Origin: Gammaproteobacteria bacterium
Lineage (GTDB): Bacteria > Pseudomonadota > Gammaproteobacteria > 21-64-14
NCBI GenBank assembly: GCA_027013145.1
Contig: JALUXX010000029.1
Span: 1-64,000, forward strand
Length of the DNA stretch: 64,000 bases
Direction: 5' to 3'
Of this stretch, positions 24,280 through 34,212 are shown piece by piece. The notes below the pieces were generated by a model that made no database searches, had not been told where the DNA came from, and worked only from the letters and a program-made list of their open reading frames with translations. The translations under genes and the position numbers were made by a program. The first letter of the stretch is position 1, and the number at the start of each line of letters is the position of its first letter.

Positions 24280-24433
24280 CGCCGGCCTCTCCGCGCCCGT
24301 GTCGTGCGGCGGGACCGACGCAGGATACTCCGCGGGGCACGGGGTGCCCAGGGTCGCGGACGTGGTGCAGCGACGCGGTTTCGGGCGATAATGCCCCCGC
24401 GCAGGCGCAAGCACGAGGAGTCCGACCATCAGC

Positions 24434-25762
24434 GTGAACCCTGGGCAATCCGGATCCCGAACGTCGCGCCACCCCGCCGTGCAACGGCCGGGGGCCGCAC
24501 CCCCGGCCTCCCCCGAGCCCTTCGACCCCGCCCTGCCCGACGGATCGCTGGAGCGCCTGGCGGCGGACTTTCGCCGCTTCGGCGACGTGTTCGCCCTCCA
24601 CGCCGTGGGCGTGGAGACGCCGATCTACGTGGTGAGCCATCCGGATCACGTCAAGCACGTTCTCGTCAACGCACGCGCCCGCTACGTCAAGGGGCTGGGC
24701 ATCGAGCGCGTGCGCCTGCTGCTCGGCGACGGACTGATGGCGAGCGAGGGCGAAATCTGGCGCCGCCAGCGCGGTCTCGTCCAGCCGACCCTGCACCGGC
24801 GCGCGATCGGGGCGATCGAGGGGTTGATCCGGCGCCGCAACCTCGAGTTGAATGCGCGCTGGCTCGAAGCGGCGGGCCGCGGGGAGACGCTCAACGTCAC
24901 CCGCGCGGTCAGCGACCTGAGCCTGAACATCGTGCTCGAAGTCCTCTTCGGCCGCGACCTCCCCTCCCTCGCGGATGACGGGTCCCGCCCCTTCTCCCTG
25001 CTGACCGAGGAACCGGCCCGCGACTTGCGCTTCGCGGCCCGTTTCCGGGCGCTGCGCGAACCGGTACGCGCCTGTATCCGCCGCCGGCGGGCCGGCGCCG
25101 AAGCGCACAATGACATTCTCGCGCTGTTGATGGCCGCGCGTGAGCGCCACAGCGGCGAACCGATGACCGAGGAGGCCCTGGTCGACGAGGTGATGACCCT
25201 GATCGTCGCCGGGCACGAGACCACCGCCAGCGCATTGAACTGGACCTGGTACCTGCTGGCGTCGCACCCCGGGGTCGAGGCGCAGCTGCACGCGGCCATC
25301 GACGCGGGTGATCCAGCCTATCCGCGCCAGGTGCTGGAGGAGGCGATGCGGCTCTATCCCCCCGGCTGGCTGCTCACCCGGCGCGCGACGACCGACGACG
25401 AGATCGCCGGCTACCGGGTGGCGGCGGGAACGCACGTCTTCATCTCCCCCTACCTGGTCCACCGTCATCCGGCCTTCTGGGACGCACCCGAGGAGTTTCG
25501 TCCCGACCGCTTCGCGGCCGGGGCCGTGGAGGCGCGCCACCGCTACTGCTATCTGCCCTTCGGCGCCGGACCACGCCGGTGCGTCGGGGAGGCGCTGGCG
25601 ATGTTGGAGATGGAGACGCACCTGCGCACCGTCGCCGCGCACCTGCGCCTGCGTCGCACCGACGATGCCGCACCGGCGCTCGATGCGCGCATCAACCTGC
25701 GCACGCGCCGCGACCTGCACCTGCTGCCGCAGCGACGCGGGGACGCCGGGGCGCCGGCATGA
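24434..25762 (+). CDS. Cytochrome P450
   Basis: I-helix LIVAGHETTASALNW, ExxR EEAMRLYPPGW, heme loop FGAGPRRCVGEALAMLE. Confidence 0.95.
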   Translation: MNPGQSGSRTSRHPAVQRPGAAPPASPEPFDPALPDGSLERLAADFRRFGDVFALHAVGVETPIYVVSHPDHVKHVLVNARARYVKGLGIERVRLLLGDGLMASEGEIWRRQRGLVQPTLHRRAIGAIEGLIRRRNLELNARWLEAAGRGETLNVTRAVSDLSLNIVLEVLFGRDLPSLADDGSRPFSLLTEEPARDLRFAARFRALREPVRACIRRRRAGAEAHNDILALLMAARERHSGEPMTEEALVDEVMTLIVAGHETTASALNWTWYLLASHPGVEAQLHAAIDAGDPAYPRQVLEEAMRLYPPGWLLTRRATTDDEIAGYRVAAGTHVFISPYLVHRHPAFWDAPEEFRPDRFAAGAVEARHRYCYLPFGAGPRRCVGEALAMLEMETHLRTVAAHLRLRRTDDAAPALDARINLRTRRDLHLLPQRRGDAGAPA

Positions 25763-27738
25763 AGGCGCCGGCGGAAACGCTCCCGGAGCTGCTGCACCGG
25801 GCGGCCGGCTCGGGGCGGGGGGTCACCTTCCTCGACGGCGCCCGCGGCGCGCACCGGACCGGCTACGACGAACTGGAGGCCCGCGCGCGCGCCCTCCTCG
25901 GCCACCTCCAGGCGCGCGGCGGCGAGCCCGGGCGGGCCGTGGTCCTGCTGCTCGCGGACAACGCCGCCTTCGTCGACGCCTTCTGGGCCTGCCAGCTCGG
26001 CGGTCTGGTGCCGGTACCGGTCGCGGTCGCCAACACCCCCGCCAACCGTCTCAAGCTCTTCCGGGTCTGGGAGGCACTCGAAGATCCGCTGCTGTGCACG
26101 CGCGCCGCGACGCTCGAACGCTACGGCGCCTTCGCCGCCGCCGCAGGCGAAGAGGCCCGCTTCGCCGCGATGGCGGGCGCTGCACTGTGCCTCGACCGTA
26201 TCCCGGCCGCGGCACCCCACGCCCGCATCCAGAACGCGGAGACGGACCGCCCCGCACTGATCCAGTTCTCGTCGGGGTCCACGCGCAGCCCCAAGGGCGT
26301 GATCCTCACGCACGCCAACCTGCTGACCAACATCGACGCGATCGTCTCCGGAATCGGCCTCGGCGCACCCGACGTCACCCTCAGCTGGATGCCGATGACG
26401 CACGACATGGGTCTGATCGGCTTTCACCTCACACCGCTCGCCTGCGCCATCGACCACGTCCTCATGCCCACCGACTCCTTCGTGCGCCGCCCCCTCGCGT
26501 GGCTGCGCGAGGCCGGGGCGCGGGGCGCAACGGTCCTGTGCTCACCGAACTTCGGCTATCGCCACCTGCTCAGGGCCCTGGACGGGGCCGCGCCGGAGCC
26601 CTTCGACCTGAGCGCCGTGCGCCTGATCTTCAACGGCGCGGAACCGATCTCCCCGGGGCTGTGCGCGGAGTTCCTCGACCGCCTGGCGCCCTTCGGGCTG
26701 CGCCGCGAAGCGATGTTCCCGGTCTACGGCCTGGCCGAGGCGAGCCTTGCGGTGACCTTCCCCGCCCCGGGCGCGCCGGTGCACGTGCGCCACATCGATC
26801 GCCGCACGCTGCGCGTCGGTGCGCCCCCGGCCGAATGTCCGGCGTCAGACGCGCACGCACTCGCCCTGATGGGCGTCGGACGCCCGCTGCGTAACTGCGA
26901 ACTCGCCATCCGCGATTTCGACGGGGCGGACCTCGCGCCCGGCACCACCGGACGCATCCTCATCCGCGGCGCCGCGGTCACGTCCGGCTATCACGCCGCG
27001 GACGGCCGCCTCGACCGCAGCGCCTTCAGCGCGGACGGCTGGCTCGACACCGGGGATCTCGGTTTCCTGTACGGCGGCGACCTGTTCGTCGCCGGACGCA
27101 CCAAGGAGATCATCTTCGTCAACGGACAAAACCTGTTTCCGCACGACATCGAGGCCGTATTGCACGAGCATGCGGGCCTCGAACACGGGCGGGTCGCCGC
27201 GTGCGGCGCACCCGCGGACGACGGCGACGGGGAACAACTGCTGGTGTTCGTCGTCCACCGCGGCGGGCTCGAGGCGTTCGTGGAGATCGCACGGCGCGTG
27301 CGCCGCACGCTCGCCGGGCAGCTCGAGCTGGCCGCCGCGCGCGTCCTGCCCGTCGTGGGCCTTCCCAAGACCACGAGCGGCAAGCTGCAGCGCTACCAGC
27401 TCGCGCAACGCTACCGCGACGGGGAGTTCGCCGACCTCGCCCTGCGGCTCGACCGGCTGGAGGGGGGGGCGGCGGGCGGCCCGAAGGCGGACGGCGAGGT
27501 GGAGGCGCAGATCCTCGGGATCTGCGCGGCCTGTCTGCCCGGCGCGGCGATCGGGGCCGACGACAACCTCCTCGAACTGGGGACCGGCTCGCTGACGCTG
27601 GCCCAGATCTACGAGCAGGTGGACGCGCGCTACCCGGGGATGCTCGAGATCACCGACTTCTTCGAGCACCCCACACCGGCGCGCCTCGCCGCCCGCATCC
27701 GCGAGCGCGCCGCGGGGGCGGCCGAGGTTCATTCATAG
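25759..27738 (+). CDS. Fatty-acyl-AMP ligase-like enzyme fused to C-terminal acyl carrier domain
   Basis: ATGA overlap with P450; QFSSGSTRSPKGVILTHANLLTNIDA, SWMPMTHDMGLIGFHLTPL, GRTKEIIFVNGQN; C-terminal DDNLLELGTGSLTLAQIYEQV carrier motif. Confidence 0.9.
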   Translation: MKAPAETLPELLHRAAGSGRGVTFLDGARGAHRTGYDELEARARALLGHLQARGGEPGRAVVLLLADNAAFVDAFWACQLGGLVPVPVAVANTPANRLKLFRVWEALEDPLLCTRAATLERYGAFAAAAGEEARFAAMAGAALCLDRIPAAAPHARIQNAETDRPALIQFSSGSTRSPKGVILTHANLLTNIDAIVSGIGLGAPDVTLSWMPMTHDMGLIGFHLTPLACAIDHVLMPTDSFVRRPLAWLREAGARGATVLCSPNFGYRHLLRALDGAAPEPFDLSAVRLIFNGAEPISPGLCAEFLDRLAPFGLRREAMFPVYGLAEASLAVTFPAPGAPVHVRHIDRRTLRVGAPPAECPASDAHALALMGVGRPLRNCELAIRDFDGADLAPGTTGRILIRGAAVTSGYHAADGRLDRSAFSADGWLDTGDLGFLYGGDLFVAGRTKEIIFVNGQNLFPHDIEAVLHEHAGLEHGRVAACGAPADDGDGEQLLVFVVHRGGLEAFVEIARRVRRTLAGQLELAAARVLPVVGLPKTTSGKLQRYQLAQRYRDGEFADLALRLDRLEGGAAGGPKADGEVEAQILGICAACLPGAAIGADDNLLELGTGSLTLAQIYEQVDARYPGMLEITDFFEHPTPARLAARIRERAAGAAEVHS

Positions 27739-28607
27739 GGTCCTCTCGGATACTTCCACTTGTTGTACATCCACAGCCAATCGGCGGGCGCCGCGCGAAC
27801 CTCGCGTTCCACGGCCGCGGCGTAGGCCGCCACCACCTCGCACCCCGCGAGCGACCCCGGCTTCGCGGCCAGCGGCTCGAAGGTGACCTCGTAGCGCCCG
27901 CGCGCGACCCGCCGCATGGCCACGAAGTACACCGGCGCACGGGTGAGAAAGGCGAGCTTCTGCGGCCCGGTATAAAAAGCCGTGTCCTGTCCGAGGAACC
28001 GGACCCAGCACTTCCCCTCCTCGCGCCGCGGCGTCTGGTCCGCGACCAGGGCCAGCCCGTGCAGCCCGGAGCGGGGGCGCACGGCCGCGGCGAAGAATCG
28101 CTCCGCCGGGATCAGCGAACCGCCGAAGCGCGTACGCCGCTCCACGAGAAGCCGGTCGATGAGTGCACTGCGCGCACGCTTGTAGACGGCGTCGATGGGA
28201 AAAGCGCAGGTCAGCCGGCTGATCAGCAACAGCCATTCCCAGTTGCACTGGTGCGCGGCCAGAAAGATCACCGTACGCTCGCCCCCCCCGCGCGCCAGCC
28301 CGGCGCAGACCTCCGGATTGGTGATTCGCACGCGCCGGCGCAGCTCGGCCTCGCCGATGGTGATCGACTTGACCGTCTCGGCAAGGACGTCGCAGAAGTT
28401 GCGATAGCAACGGCGCGCCAGCCTGCGGCGCCCGGACTCGGTCATTTCCGGGAAGGCGCGACGGAGATTCGCGAGCGTCAGGCGGCGGCGGAAACCGAAC
28501 AGGTGATAGCCGAGGATGTAGATGACGGCACTGAGGCGGTGCAGTACGGGCAGCGGCAGGCGCGAGAGCAGTCTGAGCAGGGTTCGCACGGATTTCGCCG
28601 TTTCCAT
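27729..28607 (-). CDS. LpxL/HtrB-family acyltransferase
   Basis: LAAHQCNWEWLLL (HX4E), LVADQTPRREEGKCWVRFLGQDTAFYTGPQKLAFLTRAPVYF. Confidence 0.9.
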   Translation of the reverse strand: METAKSVRTLLRLLSRLPLPVLHRLSAVIYILGYHLFGFRRRLTLANLRRAFPEMTESGRRRLARRCYRNFCDVLAETVKSITIGEAELRRRVRITNPEVCAGLARGGGERTVIFLAAHQCNWEWLLLISRLTCAFPIDAVYKRARSALIDRLLVERRTRFGGSLIPAERFFAAAVRPRSGLHGLALVADQTPRREEGKCWVRFLGQDTAFYTGPQKLAFLTRAPVYFVAMRRVARGRYEVTFEPLAAKPGSLAGCEVVAAYAAAVEREVRAAPADWLWMYNKWKYPRGPYE

Positions 28608-28774
28608 CGCAGCCGCCGCGCTGGACCGGGGAACCGGGCCCGCGCTACCCTGACCTGCACCGCGCCCCGCAGGCCGCGGGTCCGCCGCACCGGCGCGGGT
28701 GTCCCCGCGGCAGCCGCCGCGCGCGGCGCGATTGGAACCGGCGGTATCATAGTTTCGGCGCCCGATACGGTCAA

Positions 28775-29527
28775 ATGAGACAGCCCCCCTTCGAGATCCG
28801 CGACATCCACCCCTGGCGCCTGGAACACCCGGGATTCCTGACCCTGGAGGGCGACGACATCTGCATCTGGCGTCTGCCCGCGGCGGCGGACCCGCGCAGC
28901 GTCGCCCCGCTGTGGGCGGTGCTTGCGCCCGAGGAGCGCGAGCGTGCACGGCGCCTGCGGCGTCCGGAGGACCATACCACCTTCGTGATCGCGCGCGGTG
29001 CGCTGCGCATGCTCACCGCGGCCTACCTGGATCGACCGCCGTTGAGCATCGAGTTCGAGTACGGACCGCGCGGCAAACCCGCGCTGGCACCCTGCGGTAT
29101 TCCGCTGCAGTTCAATCTCACGCACACCGGCGAGCTGTGCCTGATCGCCTTCAGCCGCCGGCGCATCCTGGGTGTGGACGCCGAGCGCCTCGACCGCCCG
29201 CTGCGCGTGGAATCCTTCGCCCGGCGCATCCTCGGCGCGCAGGAGCTGGAGGCCTTCGCGCGTGTGCCCGAACCGATGCGCCGGCGCGCACTCTTGGAGG
29301 CCTGGGTGCGCAAGGAGGCCTACCTCAAGGCCACGGGGGAAGGCCTCGCCGGCGGCCCGGGGACAGTGGCGGTCTCGCTGGCCCCGGATGAGCCGGCGCG
29401 TTTCCTCGACGGCCCACCCGTTGCGGCCGGGTGGGACCTCTGGGCCCTGGACCTCGGGCCGGGCTACGTCGGAGCACTGGCCGCCTCCCCAGGCTCGACC
29501 CGGCGACCCCCGACCAATTTCACCTGA
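28775..29527 (+). CDS. Sfp-type 4'-phosphopantetheinyl transferase
   Basis: FNLTHTGELCLIAFSRRRILGVDAERL; LEAWVRKEAYLKATGEGL. Confidence 0.92.
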   Translation: MRQPPFEIRDIHPWRLEHPGFLTLEGDDICIWRLPAAADPRSVAPLWAVLAPEERERARRLRRPEDHTTFVIARGALRMLTAAYLDRPPLSIEFEYGPRGKPALAPCGIPLQFNLTHTGELCLIAFSRRRILGVDAERLDRPLRVESFARRILGAQELEAFARVPEPMRRRALLEAWVRKEAYLKATGEGLAGGPGTVAVSLAPDEPARFLDGPPVAAGWDLWALDLGPGYVGALAASPGSTRRPPTNFT

Positions 29528-29541
29528 GAACGCGAACCGAT

Positions 29542-29784
29542 ATGCACACGCTACTGCTCGCCGCCGCGCTGCTCAGCGGCCTGTTTACCCTGCTGACCTT
29601 CCTGGGACTCGTTCATCCGCCTCTGGGCCTCGCTCGCACGCGCGAGCGCGTGCTGATCCGCAACGGCGCCCTGGCCCTCGTGTTCTACCTGCTGATGGCG
29701 GCTGTCCTGAGCGCCGGCGACCCGCGCCAGCGGATCATGACCGGGGCGCCCACCACCCCGGTTCCGGCCGCCGCCGTACGTTGA
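29542..29784 (+). CDS. Small membrane protein of unknown function
   Basis: 80 aa with two hydrophobic segments, between the PPTase and prsK genes. Confidence 0.5.
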   Translation: MHTLLLAAALLSGLFTLLTFLGLVHPPLGLARTRERVLIRNGALALVFYLLMAAVLSAGDPRQRIMTGAPTTPVPAAAVR

Positions 29785-29944
29785 GCAGGCCCGGCCGTCC
29801 ACGGAACGGGCGGGCTTTGGTGGTAGACTGGCCGGGCGGCGATACGCCGGGCGGGGGGCCCGGGCGGGGGCGGCGCCGCGCGGACCGGGCCCTTCGCAGA
29901 CCGAGGAGACGCGACCTCCGGGAGAGGAAGGACCGGCCTGCCCG

Positions 29945-32071
29945 ATGCAAGAGATCGGAAGCATAAGCTACTCCGCCGGCGCGCTGCTGTTCCTGCTGCT
30001 GACCCTGGTGCTGGTGACCGGTTGGCGCGGCCGGCTGCAGGGCGCGCTGCTGGTCGCGGCCACCGCGGTCACGACCCTGTGGGCCGCGCTCCTGGCATGG
30101 CGCGGCATCGGCGGCGCCGTCCCGGGTCCGGCGGTCCAGATCACCGAAAACCTGCGCTACCTCGCCTGGTACGCGTTCCTGTTCGGGATCCTTCGTCAAG
30201 CGGCGCCGTCGGGGCGCGGCAACGGGCGCCTGCGCGCGGGCGCAGCCGGCCTGTACGCGATGGTCGGTGCGCTTACGCTGCTCGCGCTGGTGCCCGTCGC
30301 CTCGCTGCACCCGGTCGTCGCCCTCGCCGTGGAGATGAAACTGCGCCTGGGTGGAGATCTCCTGCTCGCCGTCGGCGGTCTCTGGCTCGTGGAACTGCTG
30401 TTTCGCAACACACGGCCCGAACACCGCTGGGCGGTGAAGTACCTGTGTCTGGGCCTCGGCGTGATGTTCGCCTACGACTTCTTCCTCTACTCCGACGCGC
30501 TGCTCTTCCGGCACATCGATGTGCACCTCTGGAACGCCCGCGGGGCGGTCGACGCCCTCGCCGTTCCCCTGATCGCGGTCTCCGCGGCGCGCAACCCGCA
30601 GTGGTCTCTCGACGTGTTCGTCTCGCGCGGCGTGGTCTATCACGGTGCGACGCTCGTGGGCGCCGGCGGCTACCTCCTGGTAATGGCCGCCGCGGGATAC
30701 TACATCCGCCTGTTCGGCGGCGAGTGGGGCCCGCTGCTGCACACCGTGTTCCTCTTCGGCGCCGGTGCCGTCCTGCTCGCTCTGCTGTTCTCCGGCCAGG
30801 TACGGGCGCGCGTCAAGGTATTTCTCAATAAGCACTTCTTCAACTACCGCTATGACTATCGCGAGGAGTGGCTGCGGTTCACGCACACCCTCTCGGCGTG
30901 CAAGGCCACCGCGCAGCCGCGCGAGTGCGTGATCGGGGCGGTCGCGTCGATCGTCGAGAGCCCGGCCGGCATCCTCTGGACACGCCGCCCCTCGGGTGTA
31001 CTGGCGCCGGTCGCGGCGTGGAACATGGCGCCGCCGGAGGGCGCGGTGGAACCCCCGGACGGCGCCCTCGTGCGATTCCTGCGCGAACGCGAATGGGTGA
31101 TCCAACTCGACGAGTACCGCGCCACCCCGGAACTCTACGACGGCCTCAGGCTGCCCGCGTGGCTCGGGGCAATCCCGAAGGCCTGGGCGGTGGTCCCGCT
31201 CGTCGACCGCAACGAACTCTTCGGCTTCGTCGTCCTCACGCGCCCGCGCGTGGATGTCGCCTTCAACTGGGAGGTGCGCGACCTGCTCAAGACCGCCGCC
31301 TGCCAGGCGGCGAGCCACCTCGCACAACTCGACGCGATGGAATCGCTCGCCGAGGCGCGTCAGTTCGAGGGCTTCAACCGGCTCTCGGCGCTCATCCTGC
31401 ACGACCTCAAGAATCTGATTGCGCAGCAATCCCTGGTGGTCGACAGCGCCGCGCGCCACAAGCACAATCCCGCCTTCATCGACGACGCCGTGCGCATCAT
31501 GAGTCACTCGGTGGGGCGGATGAACCGGCTCATGGCGCTGCTGCGCAAGGGGCTCACCGACGCCGCCACGACAGCGCTCGACCTGGAATCGCTGATCGCC
31601 GATGCAGTCCGCGAGCGCGCCGCAACCGCGCCGGTGCCGCAGTTCACCGGCGCCGGGGTGGCGGTCACGGTCCTTGCCAACCGCGACCGGCTCCTCAGCG
31701 TCGTTGGCAACCTCATCCAGAACGCCCAGGAGGCCACGGCCAAGGACGGACACGTACGGGTCACGCTCGCGTGCGAGTCCGGGCGGGCGGTGATACATAT
31801 CGAGGACGATGGTTGCGGAATGGACGCCGACTTCGTGCGCGAGCGCCTGTTCCGCCCGTTCGACACCACCAAGGGGGACACCGGCATGGGTATCGGCGCC
31901 TACGAGGCACGCGAATACATCCACGAACTCGGCGGGGACCTGACGGTCGCGAGTACGCCCGGTCAGGGGAGCCGTTTCCGTATCGAACTGCCGTGCACCG
32001 CCGCGCCCGCCGCGACCTCGGATCATGCGGCACCGGAACCCGAGGCGATCGGCGGCGGGGGCGGACGGTGA
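29945..32071 (+). CDS. prsK: PEP-CTERM system histidine kinase PrsK
   Basis: Multi-TM N-terminus, GAF-like region, LSALILHDLKNLIAQQSLVV, C-terminal HATPase GMGIGAYEAREYIHELGGDLTVAS; PrsK architecture. Confidence 0.88.
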   Translation: MQEIGSISYSAGALLFLLLTLVLVTGWRGRLQGALLVAATAVTTLWAALLAWRGIGGAVPGPAVQITENLRYLAWYAFLFGILRQAAPSGRGNGRLRAGAAGLYAMVGALTLLALVPVASLHPVVALAVEMKLRLGGDLLLAVGGLWLVELLFRNTRPEHRWAVKYLCLGLGVMFAYDFFLYSDALLFRHIDVHLWNARGAVDALAVPLIAVSAARNPQWSLDVFVSRGVVYHGATLVGAGGYLLVMAAAGYYIRLFGGEWGPLLHTVFLFGAGAVLLALLFSGQVRARVKVFLNKHFFNYRYDYREEWLRFTHTLSACKATAQPRECVIGAVASIVESPAGILWTRRPSGVLAPVAAWNMAPPEGAVEPPDGALVRFLREREWVIQLDEYRATPELYDGLRLPAWLGAIPKAWAVVPLVDRNELFGFVVLTRPRVDVAFNWEVRDLLKTAACQAASHLAQLDAMESLAEARQFEGFNRLSALILHDLKNLIAQQSLVVDSAARHKHNPAFIDDAVRIMSHSVGRMNRLMALLRKGLTDAATTALDLESLIADAVRERAATAPVPQFTGAGVAVTVLANRDRLLSVVGNLIQNAQEATAKDGHVRVTLACESGRAVIHIEDDGCGMDADFVRERLFRPFDTTKGDTGMGIGAYEAREYIHELGGDLTVASTPGQGSRFRIELPCTAAPAATSDHAAPEPEAIGGGGGR

Positions 32072-33435
32072 GCGGCGAGAAGCGCACGCTGCTGGTGGTC
32101 GAGGACGACCCCGGCCTGCAGAGCGCCCTGCGCTGGGCCTTCGACGATTTCGAGGTGGTCACGGCCGAGGACCGCGAGGGGGCGATCCGCCAACTGCGCC
32201 GCCATCACCCCGAGGTCGTCACCCTCGACCTCGGGCTACCGCCGGAGCCGGGCGGCGCGGGCGAAGGACTCGCCGCGCTCGAGGAGATCTTGTCGCTGGC
32301 CCCGCAGACCAAGGTCATCGTCCTCACCGGCAACGACGACCGCGACAACGCCGTGCGCGCGGTCGAACTCGGCGCCTGGCTGTTCTGCCAGAAGCCGGTG
32401 GACGCGCGCCTGCTCGGGTTCATCGTCGAACGCGCCTGGCGCCTGCACGAGCTGGAGCGCAGCGCACAGGAACGGCGCAGCAGCGCCGCCGACGGGCCCC
32501 TGGCCGGGATCATCGCCACCAGCCCGGAGATGCTCGAAGTCTGCGCCACCGTGGAGAAGGTCGCGCCCACGGGCGTCACCGCCCTGCTGCTGGGCGAGAG
32601 CGGGACCGGCAAGGAGATGCTGGCGCGCGCCCTGCATGCGCTGAGCCCGCGCGCCGAACGGCGCTTCGCCGCGATCAACTGCGCCGCCATTCCCGACACC
32701 CTGCTCGAGAGCGAACTCTTCGGCTACGAGAAGGGTGCGTTCACCGGCGCCAACGCGCGCCGCGAGGGTCACATCGAGGGCGCCGACGGGGGCACGCTGT
32801 TCCTCGACGAGATCGGCGATCTTCCCTTACCCCTGCAGGCGAAGCTGCTGCGCTTCCTGCAGGAGCGGGTGATCGTGCGTGTGGGCGGGCGCGAGGAGAT
32901 CCCCGTCGACGTGCGGGTGGTGTGCGCCACCCACCGCGATCTGGAATCCCTGATGCGCGAGGGGACCTTCCGCGAAGACCTCTACTACCGCGTGAGCGAG
33001 GTGACCATCCGCATCCCCGCGTTGCGCGATCGCAGCGGCGAGGCCGTGGTCCTCGCCCGCCACTTCCTCGACCGCCACGCCCGCGAGCACGGACGCAACG
33101 GCCTCGCGTTCACCGACGACGCGATGCGCGCGATCGAGTCCCACCCCTGGCCGGGCAACATCCGCGAACTCGAGAACCGCATCAAACGCGCCGTGATCCT
33201 CGCCGAGGGCCGGCGCATCGACGCCACCGCTCTCGAGCTGCAGCCCGGCGACGCCGAGCCCCTGCCCTTCAGCCTGCGCCAGGTGCGCGAGAACGCCGAA
33301 CGCCAGGCCATGCTGCGCGCGCTGCGCTACACCGGCGGCAACGTCTCCCAGGCCGCCGAACTGCTCGGCGTCACGCGCCCGACCTTCTATGCGCTCGCCA
33401 ACAAGTACCGCCTCGACATCGGGCGCGGGGGATAG
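32068..33435 (+). CDS. prsR: Sigma54-dependent response regulator PrsR
   Basis: GTGA overlap with prsK; REC domain VVEDDPGLQSALRWAFDDFEV; AAA+ GESGTGKEMLARALH, GAFTGA; Fis-type HTH. Confidence 0.92.
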   Translation: MSGEKRTLLVVEDDPGLQSALRWAFDDFEVVTAEDREGAIRQLRRHHPEVVTLDLGLPPEPGGAGEGLAALEEILSLAPQTKVIVLTGNDDRDNAVRAVELGAWLFCQKPVDARLLGFIVERAWRLHELERSAQERRSSAADGPLAGIIATSPEMLEVCATVEKVAPTGVTALLLGESGTGKEMLARALHALSPRAERRFAAINCAAIPDTLLESELFGYEKGAFTGANARREGHIEGADGGTLFLDEIGDLPLPLQAKLLRFLQERVIVRVGGREEIPVDVRVVCATHRDLESLMREGTFREDLYYRVSEVTIRIPALRDRSGEAVVLARHFLDRHAREHGRNGLAFTDDAMRAIESHPWPGNIRELENRIKRAVILAEGRRIDATALELQPGDAEPLPFSLRQVRENAERQAMLRALRYTGGNVSQAAELLGVTRPTFYALANKYRLDIGRGG

Positions 33436-33496
33436 CGGGCGGCGCCGGCGGCATCGAGGGGGCGGAGTCGGCGCGCGCCGGAAGCCATCGGAATAC

Positions 33497-33628
33497 GCCG
33501 CGCGCCGAAGGCGGGCCGACTCCGACCCGGGTCCAGACGCAGTGGAACGATCCGGTTCGGGGTCAGAGTCGTCCGTGGAGGACCGCACAAGGAACCGGCG
33601 GCACTGCCGGGACGACTCCGGCCCCGGG
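33497..33628. repeat. Isolated copy of the 143 bp repeat
   Basis: gtggaacgatccggttcggggtcagagtcgtccg...ggcactgccgggacgactccggcccc matches 35131-35510 in the same orientation. Confidence 0.85.
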
Positions 33629-33785
33629 CAGGGGGCGGGGGCAGCGTCACCGCCCCCGAGCGCCGACGGGGCCCTGTAGCCTCTACCTCCGGGCGATGAC
33701 CCCGACCCCGGTCGTTCCGACGACGGATACGGTACCGGCGGCGCAACCCGACCGCCCTCGGTCCCGGGAAACCACGCCTGTCCGG

Positions 33786-34007
33786 ATTTTTTACACCGAC
33801 TGAGGTCGGAAGTTATTTATTTTACAGTAAGTTGCTAGCACACGCCGCGTGTGTGCCACCTTCTCGCCGATCCGCTTGTCATCGTCATCACTATTTCATC
33901 CGGCGCTGGCGCACACGTCCGTATGGGGCGTCAGGGGATTGTATCTACGGTATTTTTTTACAGACCCGCAGCCCCGCTACGGCCGGGGAATGTCACGAAT
34001 CTTTACA
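33786..34007. promoter_or_regulatory. AT-rich region with four TTTACA motifs, possible activator-binding sites
   Basis: ttttttacaccgactgaggtcgg, ttttacagtaag, tttttttacagac, tctttacacccac within ~220 bp. Confidence 0.4.
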
Positions 34008-34080
34008 CCCACGGGCCTCCCGGGCCGGAGCTGCCCGCGGTTGTTCCCGTATTGCACTGAATTCCCGAAAGTTCTCGTTA

Positions 34081-34097
34081 TTGGCATCGTTCTTGCT
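34081..34097 (+). promoter_or_regulatory. Candidate sigma54 -24/-12 promoter of the PEP-CTERM gene
   Basis: tTGGCATcgttcTTGCT, close to the TGGCAC-N5-TTGCW consensus. Confidence 0.65.
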
Positions 34098-34212
34098 CAT
34101 CCCAGATTCGACCGGCGATCACCGGACTTCTTCCCAATCCGGCCGGGCACCAACGACGCCGCGCCCACTAACAGGACGCGGAATCATCCAAACCCTTGGG
34201 GGGTACGACGTC

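Noticed and set aside
22925-25720. 931 aa minus-strand ORF
   Set aside because: Crosses the outer-membrane protein and PAP2 genes in the wrong frame and runs opposite the P450; no coherent domain.
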